Source: Hyphococcus flavus
GTDB taxonomy: Bacteria; Pseudomonadota; Alphaproteobacteria; Caulobacterales; Parvularculaceae
DNA length: 64,000 bases
Direction of reading: 5' to 3'
Assembly (NCBI RefSeq): GCF_028748065.1
Contig: NZ_CP118166.1
Span: 1,999,501-2,063,500 of the forward strand
Part shown: positions 9,683 through 17,302 of the stretch, in pieces
Position numbering within the stretch: position 1 is the stretch's first letter
How the letters are laid out: each line of letters begins with the position of its first letter
Made by a program: the position numbers and the translations under genes
The notes under the pieces: model-generated
Told to the model about the DNA's origin: nothing
The model's input: the letters and a program-made list of their open reading frames with translations, nothing else
Database searches by the model: none

Positions 9683-9815
9683 GCCCGCTCCCGATGCATC
9701 CATCCCCCGCCGCAATCAACATGGCTTTTTATGCGATGACAAGGAAATAAAGACTTCGCGAGCGGATAAATAGCCCGATTCAGGCGAACGGCGCGGCTTT
9801 TGCGATGAACCGGCC

Positions 9816-10157
9816 ATGTGTGCCGATCGTAAACAATTCCTGAACGTTACAACCGCCATTGCGATTGCGGCGTTAACCATTTGCGGTCCCGCCGCCGCCC
9901 AATCGGCAGGCGGGATTTCCATCGGCGATGGGGCGGGCGGCATCACCGATCGCGCCTATGTGGCGGCCCCGCCGAATTACACTTATGTGATCGAAAAAGA
10001 GCAGGGCAGCTTTTTGGACTGCGGCGCCGGACAGGAAGAGCGCGTTACTGACGAGGACGGGCGCGATGTGGCCTTTTTGCGCTGCGGGGTCACGCTGACG
10101 GAAACAATTGTTATCCCGGCGGCGGCGACAAGCGCGAAAATAACAATCCATTACTAA
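9816..10157 (+). CDS. Small secreted protein, unknown function
   Basis: A 113-residue protein with a signal peptide (hydrophobic TTAIAIAALTICGP, likely cleaved after AAAQS). The mature part is about 80 residues with two Cys (FLDCGAG and FLRCGVT) placed to form a disulfide, and is rich in beta-type residues. I recognise no family. It is convergent with the TIMP-like gene, with only 2 nt between the two stops, and divergent from the ATP-grasp-like gene. An extracytoplasmic structural or binding role is possible but unsupported. Confidence 0.6.
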   Translation: MCADRKQFLNVTTAIAIAALTICGPAAAQSAGGISIGDGAGGITDRAYVAAPPNYTYVIEKEQGSFLDCGAGQEERVTDEDGRDVAFLRCGVTLTETIVIPAAATSAKITIHY

Positions 10158-10159
10158 AA

Positions 10160-10552
10160 TTAGTCAGCGGCCTCCATCAGGCATCGGTCCGTTTCAAGAT
10201 CGCCGTCCAGCCATCGCGCCGCGACGGAATATTTTTTTCCGTAGTCAAAAGTAACGCCGCAGGTCGCATCGAGTGTTGTATGCCAGAGTCGCGTCCTGCC
10301 TTCGATCTCGCCATTGTTTGACCACTTGACGTCAAAGATGGTCGCCATCCGGTCCTCCACGGAGCGTCTGTCTGAGCCGAGCGTTACTTCTGCGTCAATC
10401 ACAAACCCGGAAAAAATGACGTCAGGACGTTCCGTTGTCGCCGGGCAAACGCATGACGGCGCGTCTATCACTTCAGGCGGCGCGTAAGGGTCATATTCCT
10501 GGGCGCTCGCAACCGTAAAGATCTGTGTAAGAACTACTGCAATCAAACTCAT
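10160..10552 (-). CDS. Secreted TIMP/netrin-like (NTR) domain protein
   Basis: A 130-residue protein with a short signal peptide (MSLIAVVLTQIFTVASAQ). The mature region begins with a CxC-like pair (APSCVCPATTERPDVIFSGFVIDAEV), continues with a long beta strand pattern, then CGVTFDYGKKYSVAA and a final DRCL. This Cys spacing and the FSG-V / C-x4-F-x2-G-x2-Y-x-V pattern match bacterial proteins annotated as TIMP-like or netrin-domain proteins. In animals the N-terminal CxC chelates the metalloprotease zinc; bacterial roles are not established. The start lies 3 nt after the stop of the sulfurtransferase-like gene, so it is cotranscribed with it. The assignment is by motif only. Confidence 0.6.
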   Translation of the reverse strand: MSLIAVVLTQIFTVASAQEYDPYAPPEVIDAPSCVCPATTERPDVIFSGFVIDAEVTLGSDRRSVEDRMATIFDVKWSNNGEIEGRTRLWHTTLDATCGVTFDYGKKYSVAARWLDGDLETDRCLMEAAD

Positions 10553-10555
10553 ATA

Positions 10556-11008
10556 CTACTCGTCGTTTTTGTTTTCCTTGCCCAATGCTTCCAGCACCGG
10601 CGCATGCGCGCTGATGTCAAACCCCGCCTGGACTGCATCAGCGACAATATCCGAAACAGCGCGGCCTTCGCTTGCTGAAAGGTAAGACAGAAGGAAGGTT
10701 GATCGCGCGCCTGACCGGCAAAAGGCGAGAGTCTTTGTTCTCTCGACACTATCCAACGCCGATTTTAAGGCCTCAATATGACCTTGGGTGATGCCCTCGG
10801 GCCCGACGGGAATATGGGCGTATTTCATGCCAACGGCAGTCGCCGCCGTTTCCAGCTCGGCGCTTTTCGGCTGGCCGATCATTTCGCCGTCCGGACGATT
10901 GTTGACGATCAGTTTGAACCCTTCATCCGCTGCGGCGGCGACTTCCGCCACGGAGAGTTGTGGCGAAACGTAAAACGCATCTGTCAGCAATTTGGATCCT
11001 GTGGTCAC
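10556..11008 (-). CDS. TIGR01244-type sulfurtransferase / DSP-like phosphatase domain protein
   Basis: A 150-residue protein when started at GTG 11008, which is preceded by AAAGGA at the right distance; an ATG 54 nt upstream is less likely. The sequence follows the beta-lactamase-hydrolase-like (Blh N-terminal) family: YVSPQLSVAEVAAAADEGFKLIVNNRPDGE, then YAHIPVGPEGIT and the Cys loop FCRSGARS, a C-x5-R phosphatase/rhodanese-like active site. In other bacteria the domain is fused to a metallo-beta-lactamase domain and linked to sulfide/persulfide handling; here it stands alone. A stand-alone MBL-fold gene is present at 7829-8734, but the two are not adjacent. Confidence 0.85.
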   Translation of the reverse strand: MTTGSKLLTDAFYVSPQLSVAEVAAAADEGFKLIVNNRPDGEMIGQPKSAELETAATAVGMKYAHIPVGPEGITQGHIEALKSALDSVERTKTLAFCRSGARSTFLLSYLSASEGRAVSDIVADAVQAGFDISAHAPVLEALGKENKNDE

Positions 11009-11143
11009 GGTTTGTCCTTTTCTGCGATCAGCATTCTTATTATTGTCGCGAGCGGTAGGCAAATCCGCCTCTTTTCAATATGCTTTCTTTTTACGCCTGT
11101 TTCCAACCCTGCATGGGTGAAAACTCCCAAGGAGACATTCACA

Positions 11144-11563
11144 ATGACGGCGCCGGTTTTTCATCTAGCTATTCCCGTCGACGATCTCGCCAAAGCTGAG
11201 GCGTTTTATGGCGACTTGTTTGGCTGTGAGCGCGGGCGGCGCTCTGAGCGCTGGATAGACTTTAATTTTTTCGGTCACCAACTGGTCGTTCATCTCGCGC
11301 CCGAAGAATGCGGGTTCACTTCCAAAAGCGAAGTCGACGGTAAAAAAGTGCCCGTCAAACATTTTGGCGTCGTTCTTGACCCGGCGGAATGGGAAAAACT
11401 GGCGAACCTCCTCAAAGATGCCGGTACGGACTTTATCATTGAGCCGGGTATTCGTTTCAAAGGCGAGGCGGGGGAACAGGGCACTTTCTTTTTGCTGGAC
11501 CCAGCCGGCAATGCGCTTGAGTTCAAGTGCTTCAAGGATATGGATCAATTGTTTGCCGCTTGA
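11144..11563 (+). CDS. VOC-family (glyoxalase/dioxygenase-like) protein
   Basis: A 139-residue vicinal-oxygen-chelate protein. The start at ATG 11144 was chosen for its strong AAGGAGA ribosome site (11129-11135) and because homology begins there; the frame is open further upstream without coding character. The two beta-alpha-beta-beta-beta modules are visible: FHLAIPVDDLAKAEAFYGDLFGCERG with the first His ligand, and VKHFGVVLD...GTFFLLDPAGNALEFKCFKD with the second His and a Glu ligand. Such proteins include bleomycin-resistance proteins, lactoylglutathione lyases and dioxygenases; the substrate cannot be told. It is divergent from the TIGR01244 gene. Confidence 0.9.
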   Translation: MTAPVFHLAIPVDDLAKAEAFYGDLFGCERGRRSERWIDFNFFGHQLVVHLAPEECGFTSKSEVDGKKVPVKHFGVVLDPAEWEKLANLLKDAGTDFIIEPGIRFKGEAGEQGTFFLLDPAGNALEFKCFKDMDQLFAA

Positions 11564-11636
11564 TTAAGGGCGCAGGTTCGCATCCCAACTCTTTCGATAA
11601 GGGAGCTGAGGGCCGGCGCCTGTCAGTTCTGTCCTG

Positions 11637-11741
11637 TTAATCGTCGTCGCCAATATCGCCGAGAGATCTGATGGCGACCCAGATGTTCCAGATAACAAAC
11701 ACTGACAGCCCGAAAAATATAAGGAACTGCCAGAAGGTCAT
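11637..11741 (-). CDS. Putative 34-residue single-span membrane protein
   Basis: A short frame beginning at ATG 11741 encodes one strongly hydrophobic helix (FWQFLIFFGLSVFVIWNIWVA) followed by a charged IRSLGDIGDDD tail. The frame continues upstream into the end of the amidohydrolase gene with no coding character, so the internal Met is the better start. It lies just downstream of that gene and could be cotranscribed. No good ribosome site is visible. The Trp-rich helix and acidic tail look protein-like, but a gene this short needs conservation evidence. Confidence 0.4.
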   Translation of the reverse strand: MTFWQFLIFFGLSVFVIWNIWVAIRSLGDIGDDD

Positions 11742-11805
11742 AACATCTAAGATATGGTGTGGCGCTGATAGGTTGGCAAGATGCTGAATGCGCCGCGCGC
11801 CGCGT

Positions 11806-13500
11806 TTAACCTTCCGCTTTGAACACGATTTCGCCATCGACGACTGTCATGACCGGTTTGGCGGAAAGAATTTCGTCCTCCGGAACGGTCATGATGTCTT
11901 TCGAGAAGACCGTGAAGTCGGCGCGTTTGCCCGGCTCGATGGCGCCGAGTTCGTTCTCCTGAAACGAGGCGTAAGCAGGCCAGAGGGTAAACATCTTTAG
12001 CGCTTCTTCGCGGCTCACCGCCTGACTGGGACGCCAGTCTTCGGTCTGCGTGCCGTCGAGGCCGCGTCGCGCGACGGCGGCGTAAAACTCGATCAGCGGA
12101 TCGCCGCGCTCCACCGGCGCATCGGACCCAGCGGCGATGACGGCGCCGGCGTCGATCAGGGAGCGCCAGGCATAGGCGCCGTCAAGGCGGTCGGGGCCGA
12201 GCCTGTCTGGTGCGAAAAAAAGATCGCCAATGGCGTGGCTTGGCTGCATTGATGGGATGACGCCAAGCTCGGCAAAGCGTGGAATATCTTCCACATGGAC
12301 GATCTGGGCGTGTTCAATCCGCCAGCGCATATCGTCTTTATCCGGATGACGTGCGAACACGTCTTCATACCAGTCGAGCACAAGCTTGTTGCCGCGATCG
12401 CCGATGGCGTGCGTGTTCACCTGAACGCCCGCCGCAATTGCCTTATCTAGCAGAGCTGTTGCCTCTTGTTCGTTCATCAACAACAGACCGCTCGTATCCG
12501 GCCGGTCGCTATAAGGTTCCGAAAGAGCGGCGCCACGAGAGCCAAGCGCGCCGTCCACGTAAAGTTTCATAGCATTGGTGATAACGTGACCATTATCGCT
12601 GGTGCTGGGACCGTTGCTAATTATTGCGTCGAGCCCTGACTGATCGATGGAGTTGTAAATGCGGACGTTGATAAGATTTTCGTCCGACATCTCCTCCATC
12701 ACAGGGACATTCGCAGGGTCAACCGACATGTTATGAAGACCGGTCCAGCCATAGGCGGCGTAAACATCTGACGCTTTTTCGAAGGCGTTGCGCTTCGTCT
12801 CCTCCGTCGGCGCGGAGACGAGACCACCGACGAGGCTCATGGCGTTGTCGATAAGAATGCCGGTTGCGCGGCCATTCTCATCGCGTTCGATCTTTCCGCC
12901 TTCGGGATCGGGCGTGGCGTCGTCGATGCCGGATGCGTCAAGCGCGGCGGAATTGGCCACCAGCGCATGACCGTCAGCGCGGCTCAGGAGTACAGGGTTA
13001 TCCGGGCTGACCGGATCGAGATCGTCGCGCGTCGGCATCCGCCCCTCGGGCCAGCCGGTTTCAATCCAGCCGCGCCCGACAATGGTTTCGCTTTCACCCG
13101 TATGCTGGACATTCGCCGCAACGATAGAGACGAGTTCCTCAACCGAACCAACACCCTCAAGATTGAGGGTCAACTCGCGCATGCCGATTCCGAAGAAGTG
13201 CGCATGGGCGTCCGTGAAGCCGGGATAAAGCGCTGCGCCGTTCAGATCGATGATGTCCGGATTGTCGCCCGCACCCTCAATCACGAGGTCGCGCGTGCCG
13301 ACTGCAAGGATAACACCGCCTGAAACAGCGACTGCTTCGGCTCGCGGGGCTTCATCCACGCCAGTATAAATTGGGCCGCCGGTGTAGACGGTGACGTTTT
13401 CGACTGGCGCCTGCTGGCTGCCGGCGTCGTCAACTTTTGCGCAAGCGGTGAGGAACAGGACCGCCGCCAGTGTGAAAAATGAACAAAAACGCTTTTTCAT
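11806..13500 (-). CDS. YtcJ-like amidohydrolase lipoprotein
   Basis: A 564-residue secreted amidohydrolase of the amidohydrolase-3 (YtcJ/LAF3-like) type. It has a lipoprotein signal FFTLAAVLFLTAC, then GFTDAHAHFFGIG (HxH ligands), GRGWIETGWPEGRMPTRDDLD typical of YtcJ, KLYVDGALGSRGAAL (the catalytic Lys region), QVNTHAIGDRGN, RIEHAQIV and AAGSDAPVERGDPLIEFYAAV. Enzymes of this branch deacylate or hydrolyse amides and carbamates; the substrate is unknown. It is the second lipoprotein amidohydrolase in the first 14 kb, but it is only distantly similar to the one at 6113-7813. Confidence 0.9.
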   Translation of the reverse strand: MKKRFCSFFTLAAVLFLTACAKVDDAGSQQAPVENVTVYTGGPIYTGVDEAPRAEAVAVSGGVILAVGTRDLVIEGAGDNPDIIDLNGAALYPGFTDAHAHFFGIGMRELTLNLEGVGSVEELVSIVAANVQHTGESETIVGRGWIETGWPEGRMPTRDDLDPVSPDNPVLLSRADGHALVANSAALDASGIDDATPDPEGGKIERDENGRATGILIDNAMSLVGGLVSAPTEETKRNAFEKASDVYAAYGWTGLHNMSVDPANVPVMEEMSDENLINVRIYNSIDQSGLDAIISNGPSTSDNGHVITNAMKLYVDGALGSRGAALSEPYSDRPDTSGLLLMNEQEATALLDKAIAAGVQVNTHAIGDRGNKLVLDWYEDVFARHPDKDDMRWRIEHAQIVHVEDIPRFAELGVIPSMQPSHAIGDLFFAPDRLGPDRLDGAYAWRSLIDAGAVIAAGSDAPVERGDPLIEFYAAVARRGLDGTQTEDWRPSQAVSREEALKMFTLWPAYASFQENELGAIEPGKRADFTVFSKDIMTVPEDEILSAKPVMTVVDGEIVFKAEG

Positions 13501-13814
13501 GAATGGGTTCTTTCGGGTGTTGATTTTAGGGGTCCATATCCCCGAAAGCGCGTCATCGCAAACGGCTGCGAATGAGTGCTCTCTGCATGGTTAATTTGCG
13601 TCATGTTTTCGCCACAATTCCCGCATGGCGCGAGGGTTTGAGCGGAAACCACTAAATTGTTGCAACGCAGCGATTTTTTTGCGTGCAGAGGCCCTAGAGG
13701 CATTGACATTGCAGTGGATATCTAGAAATTGAAATGCGTTATTAATGGTCCGTTAATAACGCGACGCTCGGCGATTCCGGGCAACAGTTTTAGTATCCGA
13801 GTGGGGGACGACTT
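13501..13814. other. Intergenic region with divergent promoters
   Basis: 314 nt between the divergent YtcJ-like gene and the CTERM protein gene. I see no credible ORF. A TTGACA-like hexamer near 13703 and a perfect inverted repeat at 13736-13762 lie toward the CTERM gene, and a purine-rich GGGGGA ribosome site precedes its ATG. No RNA gene is recognisable. Confidence 0.5.
13736..13762. promoter_or_regulatory. Perfect 10-bp inverted repeat upstream of the CTERM gene
   Basis: The arms GCGTTATTAA and TTAATAACGC are exact complements separated by 7 nt (TGGTCCG). The element sits 53-79 nt before the ATG at 13815 and downstream of a possible -35 TTGACA, so it could be an operator or a hairpin in the 5' leader. 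No T-run follows, so a terminator is unlikely. Confidence 0.55.
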
Positions 13815-14516
13815 ATGACCACCCTTCGTCTTATCGCAGCAGCAGTTGCAGCTACATTCCTCGTAGCGGCTCCGGCGAATGCGACGACATTCATCTTCAA
13901 GAGCGGCGGTGCGTTCCTCGACATGCCGACCGGCAACGTCGCCATGGATTGCGGCACCGTTGGCGCAGACCTCTGCACCGACAACGACGCGAATGGCTTT
14001 GCCTATTCCAAGGAAGGCATTGGTTTTACCGCGACCGCCTACACCTACACCGACAACACTTTCTCGTCTCGTAATGCGACGCAGTTGATCCAGGACATCT
14101 CTCCGCAGAACTCAGGTTTGGCGGCGCTGTCCGAGATGGACGACACGCAGGACCAGACGCAGCTCGATTCGCTCGAAGCTGTTGAGTTCGTTTTCGACGC
14201 AGCAGTTTACCTGACGAATATCGAGTTCAACTCCGGCGCTGACAGAGATTGCGGCGCAGCGGATCAGCCTGAAGGACCTTGCGGTTTCTTCGAACTTTAC
14301 ATCGACGGTGCGCTCGAGGGCACATTCGAAGCAGTTGACCTGCTGACGATGGTGTTCTTCGGCGAGACTTTCGAGTTCCGCGCAATCACGCCAAACGCTG
14401 GCTTCACGATCGCGCAGTTCGAAGTATCGAATGTTCCGATCCCGGGCGCGCTTCCGCTCCTGCTTTCGGGTCTTGCAGGCCTCGGCTTTGCAGCACGCCG
14501 CAAGAAGTCTGCTTAA
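13815..14516 (+). CDS. VPxxA-CTERM-type surface/secreted protein
   Basis: A 233-residue protein with a signal peptide (LIAAAVAATFLVAAPANA) and a C-terminal sorting tripartite tail: VPIPGALPLLLSGLAGLGFAARRKKSA, that is a VPLPA-like motif, a hydrophobic helix and a basic end. This is the variant of PEP-CTERM recognised by an archaeosortase/exosortase-like enzyme in exopolysaccharide-producing alphaproteobacteria. The mature domain is acidic and beta-rich, with Cys pairs (MDCGTVGADLC, RDCGAADQPEGPC) that may form disulfides. No exosortase gene is in the window. The NTP transferase and polysaccharide flippase genes downstream fit a surface-polysaccharide setting, but that link is inference. Confidence 0.85.
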   Translation: MTTLRLIAAAVAATFLVAAPANATTFIFKSGGAFLDMPTGNVAMDCGTVGADLCTDNDANGFAYSKEGIGFTATAYTYTDNTFSSRNATQLIQDISPQNSGLAALSEMDDTQDQTQLDSLEAVEFVFDAAVYLTNIEFNSGADRDCGAADQPEGPCGFFELYIDGALEGTFEAVDLLTMVFFGETFEFRAITPNAGFTIAQFEVSNVPIPGALPLLLSGLAGLGFAARRKKSA

Positions 14517-14543
14517 CGTCTAAAGCAGACCTGACTGAATACG

Positions 14544-14573
14544 AAAAGCCGGCCTTTCGGGGCCGGCTTTTTT
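14544..14573 (+). terminator. Rho-independent terminator after the CTERM gene
   Basis: A strong GC stem AGCCGGCC / GGCCGGCT with a short loop is followed by TTTTTT, 28 nt after the stop codon. It probably closes the CTERM gene transcript; the A-run before the stem may let it work in both directions. Confidence 0.9.
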
Positions 14574-14636
14574 GCACTCGAAATTCAAGGTCAGTGCGTT
14601 GTCCAAAATAGCGGCGACATAGAAAGAACCGTGGTC

Positions 14637-15455
14637 CTAAGCCGTTGCAGGTTCTGCTTCTCTGGTTTTGAGAATATCAGTGGCGAAGGCCAGCGTGCGC
14701 TCATTGTCCACGTCGATTGGGGATTCCGGAAAGGGCATGTCAACAACGCCGAGGTCAAGGCCGAACTTGTTCCCCAGTTTTGCAAAAGCGGCATCACGCT
14801 TGAACCAGGCGGCCTTGTAGGCAATGGCGTTAAACAGGCCGAATGCGCCAATCAGCTTCGCCTGCGGCGCTTTCAGAAACTGACCGCCCGTGCGGAATAC
14901 GGACGCCGCCGCGAGGGCCTTCGGGTTCATGATGCCAAAGATGTTGCAGTTGGTGAATTCGCCGTCGCGGAACTTGTGAAAGCGCTCCTGACCGCCCGGA
15001 TATTTGGAATAGAGCGTCTCCTTGCTGGCCATGCCGGCGCAGGCGTCAAACCGTTCCGCTTCCTTGCAGAAGAACCCGAAGATCTCCGGCGTGAACAAGA
15101 CGTTGTCTGCGGTGGTGATAATGGCTGGGAATGCATCGTCATTATCGAGGGCGGCGGCGACGCTGTCGAAAATGTTCTCGCCTGAACGAACGACGCGAAC
15201 GAGGCCGGAATCCATCAGGCCGCGAACATAGCCCGCCTTTTCCAGCGCGGTCTCGTCCTCGATTGAAATGGTGATCTGCCTCGCCAGCCCGCTATCGACA
15301 ATGCCGCTTAACGTCCATTCGACAAGCGGCTTGCCTTCGATCTCAACAAGGCATTTGTGGCTGACGCCGGCGGCTTCGGCGAGCGGATTGATGATGCCCA
15401 ACCGCTGCGCGGCCATGACGACGAAGTGATATTGTTTTTCTGCTTTATCGCTCAT
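14637..15455 (-). CDS. MobA-like NTP transferase family protein
   Basis: A 272-residue nucleotidyltransferase-like protein. The N-terminal nucleotide loop is a degenerate form (FVVMAAQRLGIINPLAEAAG) leading to VSHKCLVEIEGKPLVEWTL, where Lys and the EIxGKPL segment are conserved. A metal-binding Asp lies in PAIITTADNVLFTP, and DVDNERTLAFA ends the fold. This branch of GT-A-like NTP transferases in alphaproteobacteria has no firm substrate; sugar-1-phosphate and cofactor nucleotidyl transfer are both possible. It diverges from the flippase gene across 249 nt in which I find no gene. Confidence 0.85.
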   Translation of the reverse strand: MSDKAEKQYHFVVMAAQRLGIINPLAEAAGVSHKCLVEIEGKPLVEWTLSGIVDSGLARQITISIEDETALEKAGYVRGLMDSGLVRVVRSGENIFDSVAAALDNDDAFPAIITTADNVLFTPEIFGFFCKEAERFDACAGMASKETLYSKYPGGQERFHKFRDGEFTNCNIFGIMNPKALAAASVFRTGGQFLKAPQAKLIGAFGLFNAIAYKAAWFKRDAAFAKLGNKFGLDLGVVDMPFPESPIDVDNERTLAFATDILKTREAEPATA

Positions 15456-15704
15456 GGACGCAATCTCTTTCCTTGTTCGAATGATGCCTTGCCTGAATGA
15501 TTATCGAATTGTTGATGATCGCCGGTAAAGCGGCGCGATGCCCGCCGGATGGCGGCAGCGGCTCAACGCCAATCACGAGCCACGTAAAATCAATGCCGAT
15601 ATAGGTGCGAATAAATATAGCGTCAATTAACCCTTACCGCACAGGGTGTTGCGGCTTATTACGGGGACGGCAAGTTAAAAGGCCAAAGACGGTTTGCAGG
15701 CGGC

Positions 15705-17027
15705 ATGAGCGTAGACAGAAGCGAGCAGGGAAAAGCAGGGCCGGTGGGGCGCATCTTGCGCAACGCCCGCGCGCTTTTGTCGGGCAAGGCGCTTGGCGGC
15801 ATCCTAAGCCTTGCCTATCTCGCCATCGCCGCGCGCGGCCTCGGGCCGGAGGGCATGGGCGCGCTGGTGCTCGCCCATGCCTACGCTATGGTCATAGCCG
15901 GCGTTGCGCGGTTTCAGTCATGGCAGGCGGTCATTCGTTTCGGCGCGCCCATGGTGCGCGATGGCGATGACCAACGGTTCAGGGGCCTTTTGCGCTACAC
16001 GATCCGGCTTGATCTCATTAGCGGCGTGGTTTCCGTCATCGCCGCGCTCGCCATTGCGCCCTTTGCGGCGCGCGCCTTCGGTTGGTCGGAGGACATTCGC
16101 GGGCTGATCACGGCCTATTGTTTTGCAACGCCGTTCCTGATCGCCGCGACGCCCACGGGCGTCTTGCGGCTTTACGACAAGTTCAAATTGCTCGGCTGGC
16201 AATTGGCGCTGATGCCGACGGTGCGTTTTGTCGGCGCGATTATCTTGTGGCTAACCGGCGCCGGTTTATCCGCATTTCTGATCGTCTGGATCGCCAGTGT
16301 CTTCGTGCATGGCGCAAGTCTCTGGTGGCTTGGCTGGCGCGAGCTGGTCCGGCGCGAGCAACGCCCGCGCCTGTTTGGCAAGGCGGAGCGCGCCGCCGAC
16401 AAGGCGTGGCTGCCTTTTATGATCAAGACGAACCTTTCAAGCTCAATTGAGCTGATGCACAATAATGTTCCCGTACTGATTGTTGGCGCCGTTCTCGGCG
16501 GCGCGCCAGCAGGGTTTTTGAAACTCGCCTATAACCTCACCAATCTGCTGGCGCAGCCGATCACCCTGTTCAACCAGGCGACCTATCCGGAACTCTCCCG
16601 CATCGAAGCCGAAAGCGGCCCCGCCGCCATGGTGAAAGTGGCGTTACGCTCCATCGCCAGCGCGGCAGCGATCATTGCGCCGATCGTCTTGTTGTATTTC
16701 CTCTTCCGCCGTGACCTTGCCGTCGCGGTGGGGGGCGAGGCGTTCTTGCCCGCCGCGCCGCTGATTGCGCTGATGGCGGCGGCGCAGATCTTTCACATCG
16801 CGGCGCTGGGCCTGGAGTCCGCCGTTCTCGCACGCGGGCGCGCAGGCTGGGCGCTGACCGGGCAGGCGACGGGCGCGCTTGCGCATCTTGCATTCCTGAG
16901 CGTTGCACTTGCGTCACTCGGTGTCATCGCTGCGCCACCCGCCATCATGACTGGGTGGTCTGTGTTGATTGCGGTGCTGGTGGTGGCTTTGTTAACGGAG
17001 CAACGCCGTCAGATGCAAAAATATTGA
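15705..17027 (+). CDS. Oligosaccharide flippase family (Wzx-like) membrane protein
   Basis: A 440-residue integral membrane protein with about 12 hydrophobic spans. The N-terminal LLSGKALGGILSLAYLAIAARGLGPEGMGALVLA is the MATE/MVF-type polysaccharide transporter start. The mid-region LMHNNVPVLIVGAVLGGAPAGFLKLAYNLTNLLAQPITLFNQATYPELSRI is the second bundle start typical of Wzx/RfbX. Members flip undecaprenyl-linked oligosaccharide repeat units. No glycosyltransferases or Wzy are adjacent, so this is an orphan flippase here. The neighbouring NTP transferase and the CTERM protein suggest surface polysaccharide work. Confidence 0.88.
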   Translation: MSVDRSEQGKAGPVGRILRNARALLSGKALGGILSLAYLAIAARGLGPEGMGALVLAHAYAMVIAGVARFQSWQAVIRFGAPMVRDGDDQRFRGLLRYTIRLDLISGVVSVIAALAIAPFAARAFGWSEDIRGLITAYCFATPFLIAATPTGVLRLYDKFKLLGWQLALMPTVRFVGAIILWLTGAGLSAFLIVWIASVFVHGASLWWLGWRELVRREQRPRLFGKAERAADKAWLPFMIKTNLSSSIELMHNNVPVLIVGAVLGGAPAGFLKLAYNLTNLLAQPITLFNQATYPELSRIEAESGPAAMVKVALRSIASAAAIIAPIVLLYFLFRRDLAVAVGGEAFLPAAPLIALMAAAQIFHIAALGLESAVLARGRAGWALTGQATGALAHLAFLSVALASLGVIAAPPAIMTGWSVLIAVLVVALLTEQRRQMQKY

Positions 17028-17038
17028 GCGTGCGTGCG

Positions 17039-17299
17039 TTATTTTCGTTTGTTCTTTGTGGAAATAGCACGCTCAAGTTTTTTCAGGAGTTCAACTTCGA
17101 TTTTAGCTACGGCCAATTGCATTTGTTTGCGCGTGTAGTGTCCGCGCTCCACTTCTCCTGAAACGGTTATGCCAGTACGGCTATGCGTAATAGATATTTT
17201 GGTAGACGTAATTGCGGAATGGCGTGATTTTCGCGCTTTTGCACTCCCGCCGCTACTCGATGACTCGTAAATTACATTCAATTCTGATCGATCGAGCAA
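17039..17299 (-). CDS. Small basic hypothetical protein coupled to the upstream kinase-like gene
   Basis: An 86-residue, strongly basic frame. The TTG at 17299 lies 3 nt after the stop of the phosphotransferase gene, with GGGAG 8 nt upstream inside that gene's last codons, so translational coupling is plausible. The sequence has a Ser-rich start, a beta-like KISITHSRTGITVSGEV and an amphipathic helix KQMQLAVAKIEVELLKKLERAI. I recognise no family. It could be the fifth gene of the purD operon; the non-ATG start and small size keep confidence moderate. Confidence 0.5.
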   Translation of the reverse strand: MLDRSELNVIYESSSSGGSAKARKSRHSAITSTKISITHSRTGITVSGEVERGHYTRKQMQLAVAKIEVELLKKLERAISTKNKRK

Positions 17300-17302
17300 T
17301 CC

